From: Lachnospiraceae bacterium
GTDB taxonomy: Bacteria; Bacillota; Clostridia; Lachnospirales; Lachnospiraceae
Assembly: GCA_017416465.1 (NCBI GenBank)
Contig: JAFQCK010000166.1
Span: 1 to 64,000 of the forward strand
Length of the DNA: 64,000 nucleotides
Reading direction: 5' to 3'
This document shows positions 1 through 8,048 of this stretch, piece by piece (the stretch's first letter is position 1; each line of letters starts with the position of its first letter). The position numbers and the translations under genes are program-made. The notes below the pieces were generated by a model. The model had not been told where the DNA came from and made no database searches. It was given only the letters and a program-made list of their open reading frames with translations.

Positions 1-38
1 AAAATAAAGATATATTTTAAATAAATACAACTAAAAAG

Positions 39-90
39 ATACCCTAACAGAAATTTTATCACCAAAAGGCTTGTATTTCTGTAGGATATC
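39..90. repeat. Imperfect inverted repeat downstream of the first gene
   Basis: Two arms of about 16 bp (39-54 and 75-90) share the cores CAGAAAT and ATTTCTG with a few mismatches and can form a stem-loop. It lies downstream of the minus-strand gene that ends at 164, so it may act as a terminator, although no clean T-run follows the stem. The rest of bases 1-163 shows nothing recognisable. Confidence 0.35.
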
Positions 91-163
91 AATTTTTGTT
101 AGAATTGGGGCGAAAATCGTTATTAACCGACTACCCCTTATTTATTTTTAAATTATCTTCAAA

Positions 164-544
164 CTATTTCAATAACTCATCTGTTAATCTAATAATCTCC
201 GGTGCAATCTTTTCACGTTCCCTCTTTAAAACATAACTATACATAGGATATGCAATTGCAATAATTCCTATCCCAATTAAACCTACTATAATTCCAGGTA
301 TAAACCAAATTCCCTGCCATACCATGCAACAGCACATTCCTACACCCAATAAAAGTGTTCCTATAATTCCAAGTACTAAAGATATAACGGTTGGCTTATT
401 AGTAACACTCTCATCAAGTCTTCTTAATTGCTCCATTTTATTTTCTTCTGTTTCAACGTACTTTTTACGGATTTTTTTAATTTCTTCCTGCTCTTTTGCA
501 GAATACGTATATTTAAAAGAATCATTATTCACTTTATTCTCCAT
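164..544 (-). CDS. Small membrane protein, paralogue of the protein at 3212-3577
   Basis: A 126-residue protein with a charged, probably coiled N-terminal segment (about 1-45), two hydrophobic segments (about 52-75 and 80-104) and a charged C-terminal tail. It resembles the 121-residue product at 3212-3577 in layout and local sequence: both have a K-x-E-rich head, a glycine-rich helix, a PGII-x-G-x-IG motif, a YP-x-Y or YPIY motif and a tail ending in I-x-L-(T/S)-D. No enzymatic motif is visible. The ATG overlaps the end of the upstream membrane gene by 11 nt and has an AAGGAG site at good spacing, so it is the last gene of the two-component operon. Function unknown. Confidence 0.75.
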   Translation of the reverse strand: MENKVNNDSFKYTYSAKEQEEIKKIRKKYVETEENKMEQLRRLDESVTNKPTVISLVLGIIGTLLLGVGMCCCMVWQGIWFIPGIIVGLIGIGIIAIAYPMYSYVLKREREKIAPEIIRLTDELLK

Positions 545-1268
545 AGCTTTTCTCCTTAATTTTCTTAATTTCTTTATAAGATTTTACAATCATATATACT
601 GACATTGTAATAACTATAATGCTAACATCTGCACCGGTTAAAGCAACCATTAACCATTTATTTTTAGGCAACATATCCTGTCCAAATTGCTCAAACATTG
701 CCGTTTCAAGTGCAAGCATAGACACTAGTGATGCTGATAAAGCTATAACCTTCGTTGTTGTCATAACAGGACTATTATATTTTCTATATTTTATAAGATT
801 TATTATTGCGTTTGTTGTAATATAAAAAGTATATGCTGCCATAACATATATAAGTATACCCTTATATTCATATCCCTTGTTTTGATACAAAATCATTAGC
901 ACAGCACCTGATAAAATGAAGTTTACTAATAAAAGTATCACTGAGCAAAGAATACTGCGTTTTAATTCACCTATACGATTTTTCAAAGTCCCTACTCTTC
1001 TAATATAACGTGTAAGTAGAAATCTCATAATAGCAAGAATAACATAGTAACCTGCCAAAATTATAAACCACATTGACCTACTAAAAATAAATGAAATGAT
1101 ATTAACTCCAACATATACCAAATTAGCCGCAAGTGACAAATAATAGGCGATAATTGATGTTTTTAATCGCTTTAAAAAAATGTATATGAGAGAAATCGTG
1201 CTTATAACAGTAAGCACTATCATTAGCCATATTGGCGGAAAAATAAGTTTTTTCCATATTTTTTTCAT
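534..1268 (-). CDS. Multi-pass membrane protein of the two-component operon
   Basis: A 244-residue protein with about six to seven predicted membrane helices and short loops, a positively charged loop near residues 88-105, and a lysine-rich C-terminus. I do not recognise the family. It starts 24 nt after the histidine kinase stop and overlaps the next small membrane gene by 11 nt, so kinase, this protein and the small protein are probably co-transcribed. Such membrane proteins can be transport partners or targets of the neighbouring sensor, but nothing in the sequence proves that. It has no signal peptide separate from the first helix and no ATPase or transport signature. Confidence 0.7.
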   Translation of the reverse strand: MKKIWKKLIFPPIWLMIVLTVISTISLIYIFLKRLKTSIIAYYLSLAANLVYVGVNIISFIFSRSMWFIILAGYYVILAIMRFLLTRYIRRVGTLKNRIGELKRSILCSVILLLVNFILSGAVLMILYQNKGYEYKGILIYVMAAYTFYITTNAIINLIKYRKYNSPVMTTTKVIALSASLVSMLALETAMFEQFGQDMLPKNKWLMVALTGADVSIIVITMSVYMIVKSYKEIKKIKEKSYGE

Positions 1269-1292
1269 TCTATTTTATTCTGATTAGGCACA

Positions 1293-2375
1293 CTAAACCT
1301 CCATTTCAGCGCAATTTATCTTTATAGTAAAAGTTGAGCCTTGCCCTAGTATACTTTCTACTCCAATTTCTCCCTGCAAAATATCAATTACCTTTTTAAC
1401 AAGTGCTAATCCAAGTCCATTACCTGAAGTCGAATGTGAGGTATCACCCTGATAAAATTTCTCAAAAATGTGTTCGCCTACTTCTTTAGTCATTCCACAT
1501 CCTGTATCCTTTACTTTTATAATAGCTTGATTTTCTTTTTTAAAAAGCGATACAGACACAGTTCCACCTTTGTCGGTAAACTTAAATGCATTGGAAAACA
1601 AATTATTCCATACTAAACCTAATAACTCTGCATCTGCTTTTACTATTACATCATCTGCAATATCTGCCTCAATTTCAATTTCTTCTTTTTCCCATACACT
1701 TTCAAATTGCAATAGACATTCACAAATCTGTTCACTAAGATTAAATTCTGTACTCTCCGGATAAATCTGCTGATTTTCCAAACGATTTAATTTTAAAATA
1801 TTAGTCATCATAGACGCTAAACGCCTTGAACCCTCCGTTACACCTTTTGCATATTCCATTCGCTTTTTATCAGATAAGTCAGGTGTTTGCAGAAGCACTC
1901 CATAATTTTGAATCACAGATAACGGTGTTTTCATCTCATGAGATACATTTGCAATAAAATCTGTCCTTAGAGTTTCAACACTTCCAAGTTCTTCTGCCAT
2001 CTTATTAAAACAATCAATAATCTCATTAAAATTCTCATCACTCAAATTATTCACATGGGTTAGGCGAACACTAAAATCTCCTTTTACAACTTGTTTTGCA
2101 GCCTCTGTTATACGTTTTGTTATTCTTTCTACAGTAATTTTCCTACGAATATAATCAAGTCCTGTTATTAATGCACTCAAAAAAATAACATTTATAAAAG
2201 TAAGCCTGGCCGCTGTACCTAGGTTATTACCTGTTAATTTAATGTTCAATGTATCTGACAATACTGATATAAACAGCATATTTGTACAGGTAACAAGAAA
2301 TGCAACTAACATAAAAAACAAAAAATAATTATAAATACCTTTTATTATCTTATGTAAAATTTTTTTATTTTTCAC
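1293..2375 (-). CDS. Membrane sensor histidine kinase
   Basis: A 360-residue sensor kinase. Two membrane helices (about 15-37 and 56-75) enclose only a very short external loop, so it probably senses within or near the membrane. A HAMP-like linker (about 76-130) is followed by the H-box VSHEMKTPLS with His146 as the phosphorylation site. The N-box NNLFSNAFKF, the G1 box DTGCGM, the F-box FEKFYQ and the G2 box GNGLGL complete the ATP-binding domain. Its ATG overlaps the response-regulator stop by 4 nt, indicating translational coupling. The short extracytoplasmic loop recalls intramembrane-sensing kinases of Firmicutes that respond to cell-envelope stress, but this is inference only. Confidence 0.95.
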   Translation of the reverse strand: MKNKKILHKIIKGIYNYFLFFMLVAFLVTCTNMLFISVLSDTLNIKLTGNNLGTAARLTFINVIFLSALITGLDYIRRKITVERITKRITEAAKQVVKGDFSVRLTHVNNLSDENFNEIIDCFNKMAEELGSVETLRTDFIANVSHEMKTPLSVIQNYGVLLQTPDLSDKKRMEYAKGVTEGSRRLASMMTNILKLNRLENQQIYPESTEFNLSEQICECLLQFESVWEKEEIEIEADIADDVIVKADAELLGLVWNNLFSNAFKFTDKGGTVSVSLFKKENQAIIKVKDTGCGMTKEVGEHIFEKFYQGDTSHSTSGNGLGLALVKKVIDILQGEIGVESILGQGSTFTIKINCAEMEV

Positions 2376-3043
2376 AGTAATACCACCTTATACCCTAATC
2401 CATGAACTGTTACAATTTCAAAGGAATCACACTCTGCAAGCTTCGAACGTAATTTTGTCATATATACATCAACAGCCCTTGGCGCAGTTTCAGTATCTGC
2501 ATCCCAAAATTCGTCCATAAGCTGAGTTCTTGTAAATGTTTTTTTAGGATAAGAAAGTAATTTATATAAGATACTAAATTCTCTATTAGTCAAAGATATC
2601 TCTTCATCATTCAGATAAGTTGTATGCTCATCAGCATCCATTACAAAACTTCCAACCTCTAACTTTCTGCTTGTCGCTATTTTTGCACGACGAAGCAAAG
2701 CTCCAATCCTTAAAAAAAGCTCATCAAAATCTATAGGCTTAACCATATAATCATCTATTCCAATTCGAAATCCTCTTTGTTTCGATGCCATATCATCTCT
2801 AGCCGTCATGAACAAAATAGGTATTTCTTCATTAAGCTCGCGAACATTCTTTGCAAATTCAAAGCCATCCTCTCCCGGCATCATTATATCAGATACAATA
2901 AGGTCAATTATATTATCAGAAAGTTCATCATATGCCTCTGTTGCACTCATACAACTAATAGCTTCATAGCCACTGTGATTTAAGAATGAACAAACTGTTC
3001 TGTTTAAATCCTTATCATCCTCAACTACTAATATTTTGAACAT
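2372..3043 (-). CDS. OmpR/PhoB-type response regulator
   Basis: A 223-residue regulator with a receiver domain (acidic pair E8/D9/D10, phosphoacceptor Asp52 in the SDIMMP motif, MTA-R switch region and the PIDFDEL lysine region) and a C-terminal winged-helix DNA-binding domain carrying the FTRTQL, VDVYMTKLR and VHGLGYK signatures. The start at 3043 is chosen because GAGGTG precedes it by 7 nt; an in-frame ATG 21 nt upstream has no ribosome-binding site. It is the first gene of a minus-strand operon with kinase and two membrane proteins. Its targets are not evident, but the paralogous membrane gene at 3212-3577 immediately upstream is a reasonable candidate. Confidence 0.95.
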   Translation of the reverse strand: MFKILVVEDDKDLNRTVCSFLNHSGYEAISCMSATEAYDELSDNIIDLIVSDIMMPGEDGFEFAKNVRELNEEIPILFMTARDDMASKQRGFRIGIDDYMVKPIDFDELFLRIGALLRRAKIATSRKLEVGSFVMDADEHTTYLNDEEISLTNREFSILYKLLSYPKKTFTRTQLMDEFWDADTETAPRAVDVYMTKLRSKLAECDSFEIVTVHGLGYKVVLL

Positions 3044-3144
3044 AAATTTACACCTCACAAACATCTTTAAGATATTTTATATCATAACACTCATATGTTA
3101 AAGTTTTGTTTCTGTTTTATATTTCTTACATTTTTATTCATAAT

Positions 3145-3171
3145 AAAACGAGGCAATTATTGCCTCGCTTT
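3145..3171 (-). terminator. Stem-loop terminator after the small membrane gene
   Basis: CGAGGCAA (3149-3156) pairs with TTGCCTCG (3160-3167) over a 3-nt loop. On the minus strand it is followed by TTTTATT. It separates the gene at 3212-3577 from the two-component operon. Confidence 0.8.
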
Positions 3172-3211
3172 ATTACTTAATTTTTCATTTCTATCCTCTT
3201 TTTCAAATATT

Positions 3212-3577
3212 TTATTTCTTCATAATCTTATCGCTGAGTTTAATAATTTCATCAGCATATTTCTTTTTACGCGAACTTAAAATATTCTTATAAATAGGAT
3301 AGTTAATTATAGCCATCACCATACCGATAACACCAATTATGATGCCTGGAACCATTGAATCACCAATTCCAATTGTTTCACCAATATCTGTCATTACAAG
3401 ACTCATCCCACTGCCCATAATTATTGCTCCAATGCTACCAAACACATAAGCAAATATATTAGCCGGTCTATTAACTTTTGCATCGAGTGCTCTTAATACA
3501 TCAAGCTCTGTGTTTTCTTTTTCCATATACTGTGTACGAATTTTTTCTACCATAAAGTTCTGTGAATTATTATCCAT
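3212..3577 (-). CDS. Small membrane protein, paralogue of the protein at 164-544
   Basis: A 121-residue protein with a charged head (about 1-38), two hydrophobic segments (about 40-63 and 72-95) and a lysine-rich tail. It matches the product at 164-544 in length, topology and several local motifs (R-x-L-D-x-x-V, VPGIIIGVIG, INYPIY). It is monocistronic: a terminator follows and about 230 nt of non-coding DNA precede it. Placement of one copy at the end of the two-component operon and another just upstream of it suggests a duplicated element linked to that signalling system. Function unknown. Confidence 0.75.
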   Translation of the reverse strand: MDNNSQNFMVEKIRTQYMEKENTELDVLRALDAKVNRPANIFAYVFGSIGAIIMGSGMSLVMTDIGETIGIGDSMVPGIIIGVIGMVMAIINYPIYKNILSSRKKKYADEIIKLSDKIMKK

Positions 3578-3810
3578 TGTAATTACCTCTTTTCTCTTAA
3601 TTTAATGAGATTATAGAATTACAATGTTTTTAAATGTTTTATGAAATGTTTCTGTTTTGTTAAACTTTGGGAGTTCTATGTAGAATTTACTTTTTCATTT
3701 GTCACAATAATAAATATGCTTATTCCTGCCATATTAATAATGAAACCTGAAATTTTCGCACATGAAAGATATGCCTATATTATCCCAGAACTTATAATTG
3801 TTACTATTTA

Positions 3811-4869
3811 TTATTCAGCTTCAGGAAGTGGAAGCAATAACTCTTCAATTACAACACCAGTGCTAAACTCTACTTTAATTGCTCCACCGATTGTATCAAG
3901 ATCATATACTTTTTCCAATTCTGCTTCATCATTTGTTGTTACTCTAATAATGAGGTTGTTTGTGGTCTCATATATACCAGATGATACAACAAATGGTATT
4001 TCCTTATTTACCATTGCATTTGTTATCTTTGCCTGTAACTCTGTGAGATATGCTAATGTGTAAGTACCTTTTACGAAAGTAGTATTGTGTTCACTTCTGC
4101 CAAGTTCCTTACAAATAGCTGTTCTATTAGCTGGTGTATCTTCTGTAAGAACGATTACAAATTTTCCGTTAGCATCTGTATAGGAACCACCAAAAAACTC
4201 TGAGGTATCTTTGGTTAAGTCACTGCTATTTACTTCTTCGTTATATTCTCCCTTATTGTCTGCAGGAACATCTTCTAAATTTTCATTATAGGTCGTGCTC
4301 GTAGCTCCTTCTGCACCCAGCCAAATTGTTCCCCCATTATAAAGTTTAATGCACATTATATCCGAATTATCAACAACTAAATACACATCACCGTCACACG
4401 CGTCTGTGTTTTGGTATAATCCCGTATAATCACTAGCTCTACCTAAACACTCACTTAACTCAATGTTATTTTGATTATTTTCTAAGCCAATAGTATCAAT
4501 ATTCAAGTCCTGTATATAAATTTCATTATTATATACAATCCAACCAAGGCTATCTGACAATGACAATTCTTCAATTCTTGACTGAAGTTCATCTTGAATG
4601 TTTGCAGATTCTTCTTTGTTGTTCTGTAAATCCTCAATCTTATTATTGCTTTCGATTGGTAATGACTCAACTGTTGGTGTGTTGTCATCCTCTACTGGTG
4701 ATAAATGGGTTACCATAGAAATACATAAAACCAATAAGGCAAAGCATGCTGCAATTGTTCCCCATTTAGCCCACGCAAAATTATTTTTTCTCTTGTTGTT
4801 CATATGAGCCTCCTTAATATATTGATTGTTAATGTCACCAATCGTATCAAACAAATCTTCTTTTTTCAT
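3811..4869 (-). CDS. Anti-sigma-factor-like membrane protein
   Basis: A 352-residue protein with a short cytoplasmic N-terminus (about 1-30), a single membrane helix (about 32-53) and a long extracytoplasmic region containing a low-complexity acidic linker and a C-terminal domain of unknown function. Its ATG overlaps the stop of the sigma-factor gene in an ATGA arrangement, the usual layout for an ECF sigma factor and its membrane-bound antagonist. The cytoplasmic head would hold the sigma factor and the outer domain would sense the signal. No zinc-binding H-x3-C-x2-C motif is seen at the N-terminus, so it is not a classical ZAS anti-sigma. The role is inferred from context. Confidence 0.75.
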   Translation of the reverse strand: MKKEDLFDTIGDINNQYIKEAHMNNKRKNNFAWAKWGTIAACFALLVLCISMVTHLSPVEDDNTPTVESLPIESNNKIEDLQNNKEESANIQDELQSRIEELSLSDSLGWIVYNNEIYIQDLNIDTIGLENNQNNIELSECLGRASDYTGLYQNTDACDGDVYLVVDNSDIMCIKLYNGGTIWLGAEGATSTTYNENLEDVPADNKGEYNEEVNSSDLTKDTSEFFGGSYTDANGKFVIVLTEDTPANRTAICKELGRSEHNTTFVKGTYTLAYLTELQAKITNAMVNKEIPFVVSSGIYETTNNLIIRVTTNDEAELEKVYDLDTIGGAIKVEFSTGVVIEELLLPLPEAE

Positions 4870-5426
4870 AATACATAACCCCTTTCCGATAAGTATTCTT
4901 TAAGTTTAGAACGTAATCGATTTAATGTAACCGAGACATTGCTTTCTGTCATTTCATACCTCTTCGCAATTGATGGAATACTGTCAGAATACCAATATCT
5001 ACAAATGAATATATTTCTCTTTTTCGGTGACAAGGTATCCAGAAAAGAATTGATTTCTGCGACAAGTTCCCGCCTGTCAATTTCTTGCTCTACATCATCC
5101 AAGCCGGATACACACTCTGCAAGTTCATCAAGAACAACCGCGATTTCTCCACTTCCTCGTTTCATCACATGATTATGTTTATACTTATTAAACGCCAAAT
5201 TTCTTGTGATTTTTCCGAGAAATGCAGATAATATCGTTGGTCTTGTTGGCGGTATTGAGTTCCACGCACTTAAATAGGTATCGTTTACACATTCTTCCGC
5301 ATCTTCATTGCTACCTAGGATATTTTTTGCAATAGATGTGCAGTATTTACCATACTTCTTTGCAGTTGCAGATAATGCACTCTGATCTCTATTAAAATAC
5401 AACTGGATAATATCCTTATCGTTCAC
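4866..5426 (-). CDS. ECF-type RNA polymerase sigma factor
   Basis: A 186-residue sigma factor with region 2 (about 8-80, including the D-A-E-(E/D)-C-V-N-D-T-Y-L-x-A-W-N signature) and region 4 (about 125-180, with the SI-A-x-R-Y-x-M-T-E-S-N-V recognition helix region). Regions 1 and 3 are absent, as expected for the ECF group. The GTG at 5426 is preferred because AGGAG lies 8 nt upstream; the in-frame TTG 6 nt earlier is too close to the site. It is translationally coupled to the membrane protein that follows, which probably holds it inactive at the membrane. Its regulon cannot be deduced from this window. Confidence 0.9.
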   Translation of the reverse strand: MNDKDIIQLYFNRDQSALSATAKKYGKYCTSIAKNILGSNEDAEECVNDTYLSAWNSIPPTRPTILSAFLGKITRNLAFNKYKHNHVMKRGSGEIAVVLDELAECVSGLDDVEQEIDRRELVAEINSFLDTLSPKKRNIFICRYWYSDSIPSIAKRYEMTESNVSVTLNRLRSKLKEYLSERGYVL

Positions 5427-5543
5427 TCTCAAATCTCCTTTTCTTTTATCCCGTTCACTTATATAGACAACTTCTAAATCAAAATCTTACACTTTTTAAT
5501 AAAATTATTTTTCTATAAATTATAGCACATCTATTATAGCTAA

Positions 5544-5571
5544 GAAAACCGACTGGATTTCTCCAGCCGGC
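5544..5571 (-). terminator. Terminator after the toxin-antitoxin operon
   Basis: CCGACTGG (5549-5556) and CCAGCCGG (5563-5570) form a stem with one internal mismatch. On the minus strand the stem is followed by TTTTCTT. It would terminate the toxin-antitoxin transcript before the sigma-factor gene. Confidence 0.75.
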
Positions 5572-5657
5572 TACAGTCTTTTCTATCTATACACTTCGTA
5601 AAATTCAAAGTTTCTTCTTTATCAACTCAATCATTTACCTTCTTTTAGCACTTTATA

Positions 5658-5921
5658 TTATGTATCACTATAATGATATCTACAAGCAAGAATATAGACA
5701 TTCTTACCATCTATTTTATATATCAATCTATCCTTATCATTAATTCGTCTGCTCCAAAATCCAGACAAATTTCCGGTTAATGGTTCAGGTTTTCCGATAC
5801 CTTCATTTCCATTTCTGCATATATCCTCAATCAGCCCGTTTACCTTTTTTAATGTTTTTCTATCTTCTGTTTGCCAATAAACATAGTCTTTCCAACCATT
5901 ATTTGTAAAAACTTTATTCAT
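5658..5921 (-). CDS. yoeB: YoeB/Txe-type mRNA interferase toxin
   Basis: An 87-residue RelE-superfamily toxin expected to cleave mRNA on the ribosome. Family features visible are W-K-D-Y-x-x-W near the N-terminus, the KPEPL segment with the catalytic glutamate, the WSRRI-x-x-x-x-R-L-x-Y segment with conserved arginines, and the C-terminal C-R-Y-H-Y with the catalytic His and Tyr. Length fits YoeB (about 84-90 residues). The ATG at 5921 overlaps the antitoxin stop by 8 nt and has GAGGT 8 nt upstream; the GTG two codons earlier is less well placed. It is co-transcribed with and neutralised by the upstream antitoxin. No missing catalytic residue is seen. Confidence 0.92.
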   Translation of the reverse strand: MNKVFTNNGWKDYVYWQTEDRKTLKKVNGLIEDICRNGNEGIGKPEPLTGNLSGFWSRRINDKDRLIYKIDGKNVYILACRYHYSDT

Positions 5922-6180
5922 CCGCACTTACCTCTACAAGATTCTTGATAGAAACCTTTCCACTTTCTAACTGTGCTTTAGATTCTATTAACCAATCATA
6001 ATTTGCTTTATTTCCCATGATATAAACATTTTCCATGAGATTGTTGTATGCCTCTTCTGATAGCATAACAACATTCTTATTATCTTTTCTTGTAACAATC
6101 ATTGTCTCATAATCATCTGTTACTTTATCCATATATGCCTTCATATTATCACGAAGATTTGTATAATTAACTGCTAACAT
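5914..6180 (-). CDS. yefM: YefM/Phd-type antitoxin
   Basis: An 88-residue antitoxin of the Phd/YefM family. The N-terminal DNA-binding half has the typical pattern (N-Y-T-x-L-R-D-N-M, then T-D-D-Y-E-T-M-I-V-T-R, then N-V-V-M-L-S-E-E-A-Y). The C-terminal half binds and blocks the toxin. The start at 6180 is supported by GGAGGTG 8 nt upstream; in-frame codons further upstream would run through the promoter. The gene overlaps the toxin start by 8 nt. The operator just upstream contains the TGTACA core known for YefM-YoeB operators, so autorepression is well supported. Confidence 0.93.
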   Translation of the reverse strand: MLAVNYTNLRDNMKAYMDKVTDDYETMIVTRKDNKNVVMLSEEAYNNLMENVYIMGNKANYDWLIESKAQLESGKVSIKNLVEVSADE

Positions 6181-6204
6181 ATAAATACACCTCCACTCGA
6201 ATTC

Positions 6205-6254
6205 TGTACAGTTTTCTGTACTTTTATTATAATGTACCATTTTCTGTACGTCAA
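6205..6254 (-). promoter_or_regulatory. Promoter and YefM-type operator of the toxin-antitoxin operon
   Basis: On the minus strand TTGACG (6249-6254) and TATAAT (6226-6231) are separated by exactly 17 bp. The core GTACA, or its palindromic form TGTACA, occurs at 6205-6210, 6217-6221, 6233-6237 and 6245-6249, overlapping both promoter boxes and the initial transcribed region. TGTACA is the established core of YefM-YoeB operators, so these are the expected binding sites for autorepression. Confidence 0.88.
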
Positions 6255-6330
6255 GTTTTTATATTATTATATATACTTTTTATAGGAATATTCTTGCATT
6301 CTTGAATTATAAATCCATTAAAATACATAT

Positions 6331-7698
6331 CTATTCCAACTCCACTATCTTATATCCTTTCTTTCCGCTCTTCTTTATCTCATACATCAATTTGTCTGCT
6401 GTCTGATATAATATATCAAAACTATATTTCTTAGTTCCTGTTATACATCCAATAGATACCGAAGAATGACTTTTCGGATAATTCTCTTCTATATATTCGC
6501 AATACTTTTGTTCCAATTCTTTAAATGTTGACTCAATTAGCTCAACACTAAATCTTTCCCTAAAGAATGCAACAAATTCATCTCCACCAACACGCGCAAG
6601 CACTGTCCCTTCTTCAAAGTTTTTAGTAAGTTGTGCTGCAAAATATTTAAGAGACTCATCTCCTGCCGTATGGCTATACACATCATTTATCAATTTCAGA
6701 TTATCTATATCAAAAAAAGCAAATGAATATGCGTCTACACTTTCCAAATCATGCTCAATTGTTCTTATACCACCACCTCGATTAAATAACCCTGTAAGCG
6801 CATCATAATTTGACTCTTTAAAAAGAATTTCCTTTAATTTAGCATCTTCTGTCATATCATAAACCACACATACTATCACTTCTTTATTGTCAGGTGTAAG
6901 CATCTTTTTACCAATATCATACACATGAATATAATGTCCCTTTTTATGTTTTATTCGATATTCAATTCCATATTGGGTATCTGTACTGTAACTATTCATT
7001 ACTTCCTTATTAACCATGTCCCTGTCATCCGGATGGATGTGTGTCATACCTAATCCATCAGCATCCTTATAATATTCATCATAAGACGTATATCCTAACA
7101 TCTCTAAATACTTATCATTTATAAAGCACAAAGGAAAACCATCCTCGGCATAACCACTTATAATACCTCCCGGCATTGATTTACTCATAATATCAAATAC
7201 AATCTCTTCTGCTTTAGACTTATCAATTAAATCCTTGCCACTTAAGTAATTCACTGTCAAAAGTTCTCTTTCTTCGACGCTTTTACTTGCTTCAGATATA
7301 TGCATTGAAGTAATATTAAAACTATTCTCTGTTAGTACAAAACTACCTGTAAATCTTGTTTCATATATTATATTTTTACTATTCACGGTAATAATAATAT
7401 CAACATTTGCTAATATAATCCAACAATTTTTTGCTATTTCTTTTCCCGCAATATTCTTAACATTATATCCTAACGATTGAACAAATACCTTTAACTCTGC
7501 TCTTAATAAATCAATAAATTCTGATTTATCTACGGCAACTTCTTCTCTACCAATTCCAAAACTCAAAAAATCTTCGTCTATATAAGAAATTGTTTTTTCA
7601 TAATCTCTATCAATTAAATAACTGTCAAAAAAAGTCTTAAATGCTTTATATGCTAAATACTCTTCATATCCTTTTGTGTCATTCGTAAAACTATTCAT
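6331..7698 (-). CDS. PAS-GGDEF diguanylate cyclase
   Basis: A 455-residue soluble signalling protein in three parts. Residues about 10-145 look like an NTF2/SnoaL-like domain, about 165-290 form a PAS domain (with the GY-x-S-Y-D-E-Y and HPDDR motifs), and about 295-455 form a GGDEF domain. The intact active-site motif RVGGDEF indicates synthesis of cyclic di-GMP from GTP. No RxxD inhibitory site is evident just before it. There are no membrane helices, so the input is cytosolic. It is monocistronic, between the toxin-antitoxin operon and a small membrane gene. The ligand of the N-terminal domains is unknown. Confidence 0.92.
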   Translation of the reverse strand: MNSFTNDTKGYEEYLAYKAFKTFFDSYLIDRDYEKTISYIDEDFLSFGIGREEVAVDKSEFIDLLRAELKVFVQSLGYNVKNIAGKEIAKNCWIILANVDIIITVNSKNIIYETRFTGSFVLTENSFNITSMHISEASKSVEERELLTVNYLSGKDLIDKSKAEEIVFDIMSKSMPGGIISGYAEDGFPLCFINDKYLEMLGYTSYDEYYKDADGLGMTHIHPDDRDMVNKEVMNSYSTDTQYGIEYRIKHKKGHYIHVYDIGKKMLTPDNKEVIVCVVYDMTEDAKLKEILFKESNYDALTGLFNRGGGIRTIEHDLESVDAYSFAFFDIDNLKLINDVYSHTAGDESLKYFAAQLTKNFEEGTVLARVGGDEFVAFFRERFSVELIESTFKELEQKYCEYIEENYPKSHSSVSIGCITGTKKYSFDILYQTADKLMYEIKKSGKKGYKIVELE

Positions 7699-7729
7699 AC
7701 TAAACCTTTCCTATAAATATTCGTAACTA

Positions 7730-7957
7730 TTATATTTTTCTACTACCATCTTTATTAAAATTCTTTTTTAGTGCCATTTCAGTCAGAAAAATCGCAACCA
7801 TTAATACAACCATATGTATAGTACAAATGATGCCTCCTACAATCCCAATAGTATCTTCTGTAGAGTTAATAAAAGGAATTTGAATTATGATTGAAGGAAC
7901 TAATATTATCCAACCTAATTTCCACCACAAACGTCCGCAATATTCATGTGCAAACAT
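7730..7957 (-). CDS. Small hypothetical membrane protein
   Basis: A 75-residue protein with two hydrophobic segments (about 12-28 and 36-60) and a short basic tail. The N-terminus MFAHEYCGRLWWKLGW resembles the membrane segment seen in SdpI-like proteins, but the product is too short for a confident family call. It lies 31 nt upstream of the diguanylate cyclase start in the same direction and could share its transcript. Function unknown; it may be a fragment of a longer membrane protein. Confidence 0.5.
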   Translation of the reverse strand: MFAHEYCGRLWWKLGWIILVPSIIIQIPFINSTEDTIGIVGGIICTIHMVVLMVAIFLTEMALKKNFNKDGSRKI

Positions 7958-8048
7958 CTTAGTGCAACCTGAAAAATATTTCTTTTCTACATTTTACCAC
8001 AAAACCTATGAATCTAAAATCCCTAAAAAAATTTAATTATTAGAAGTA

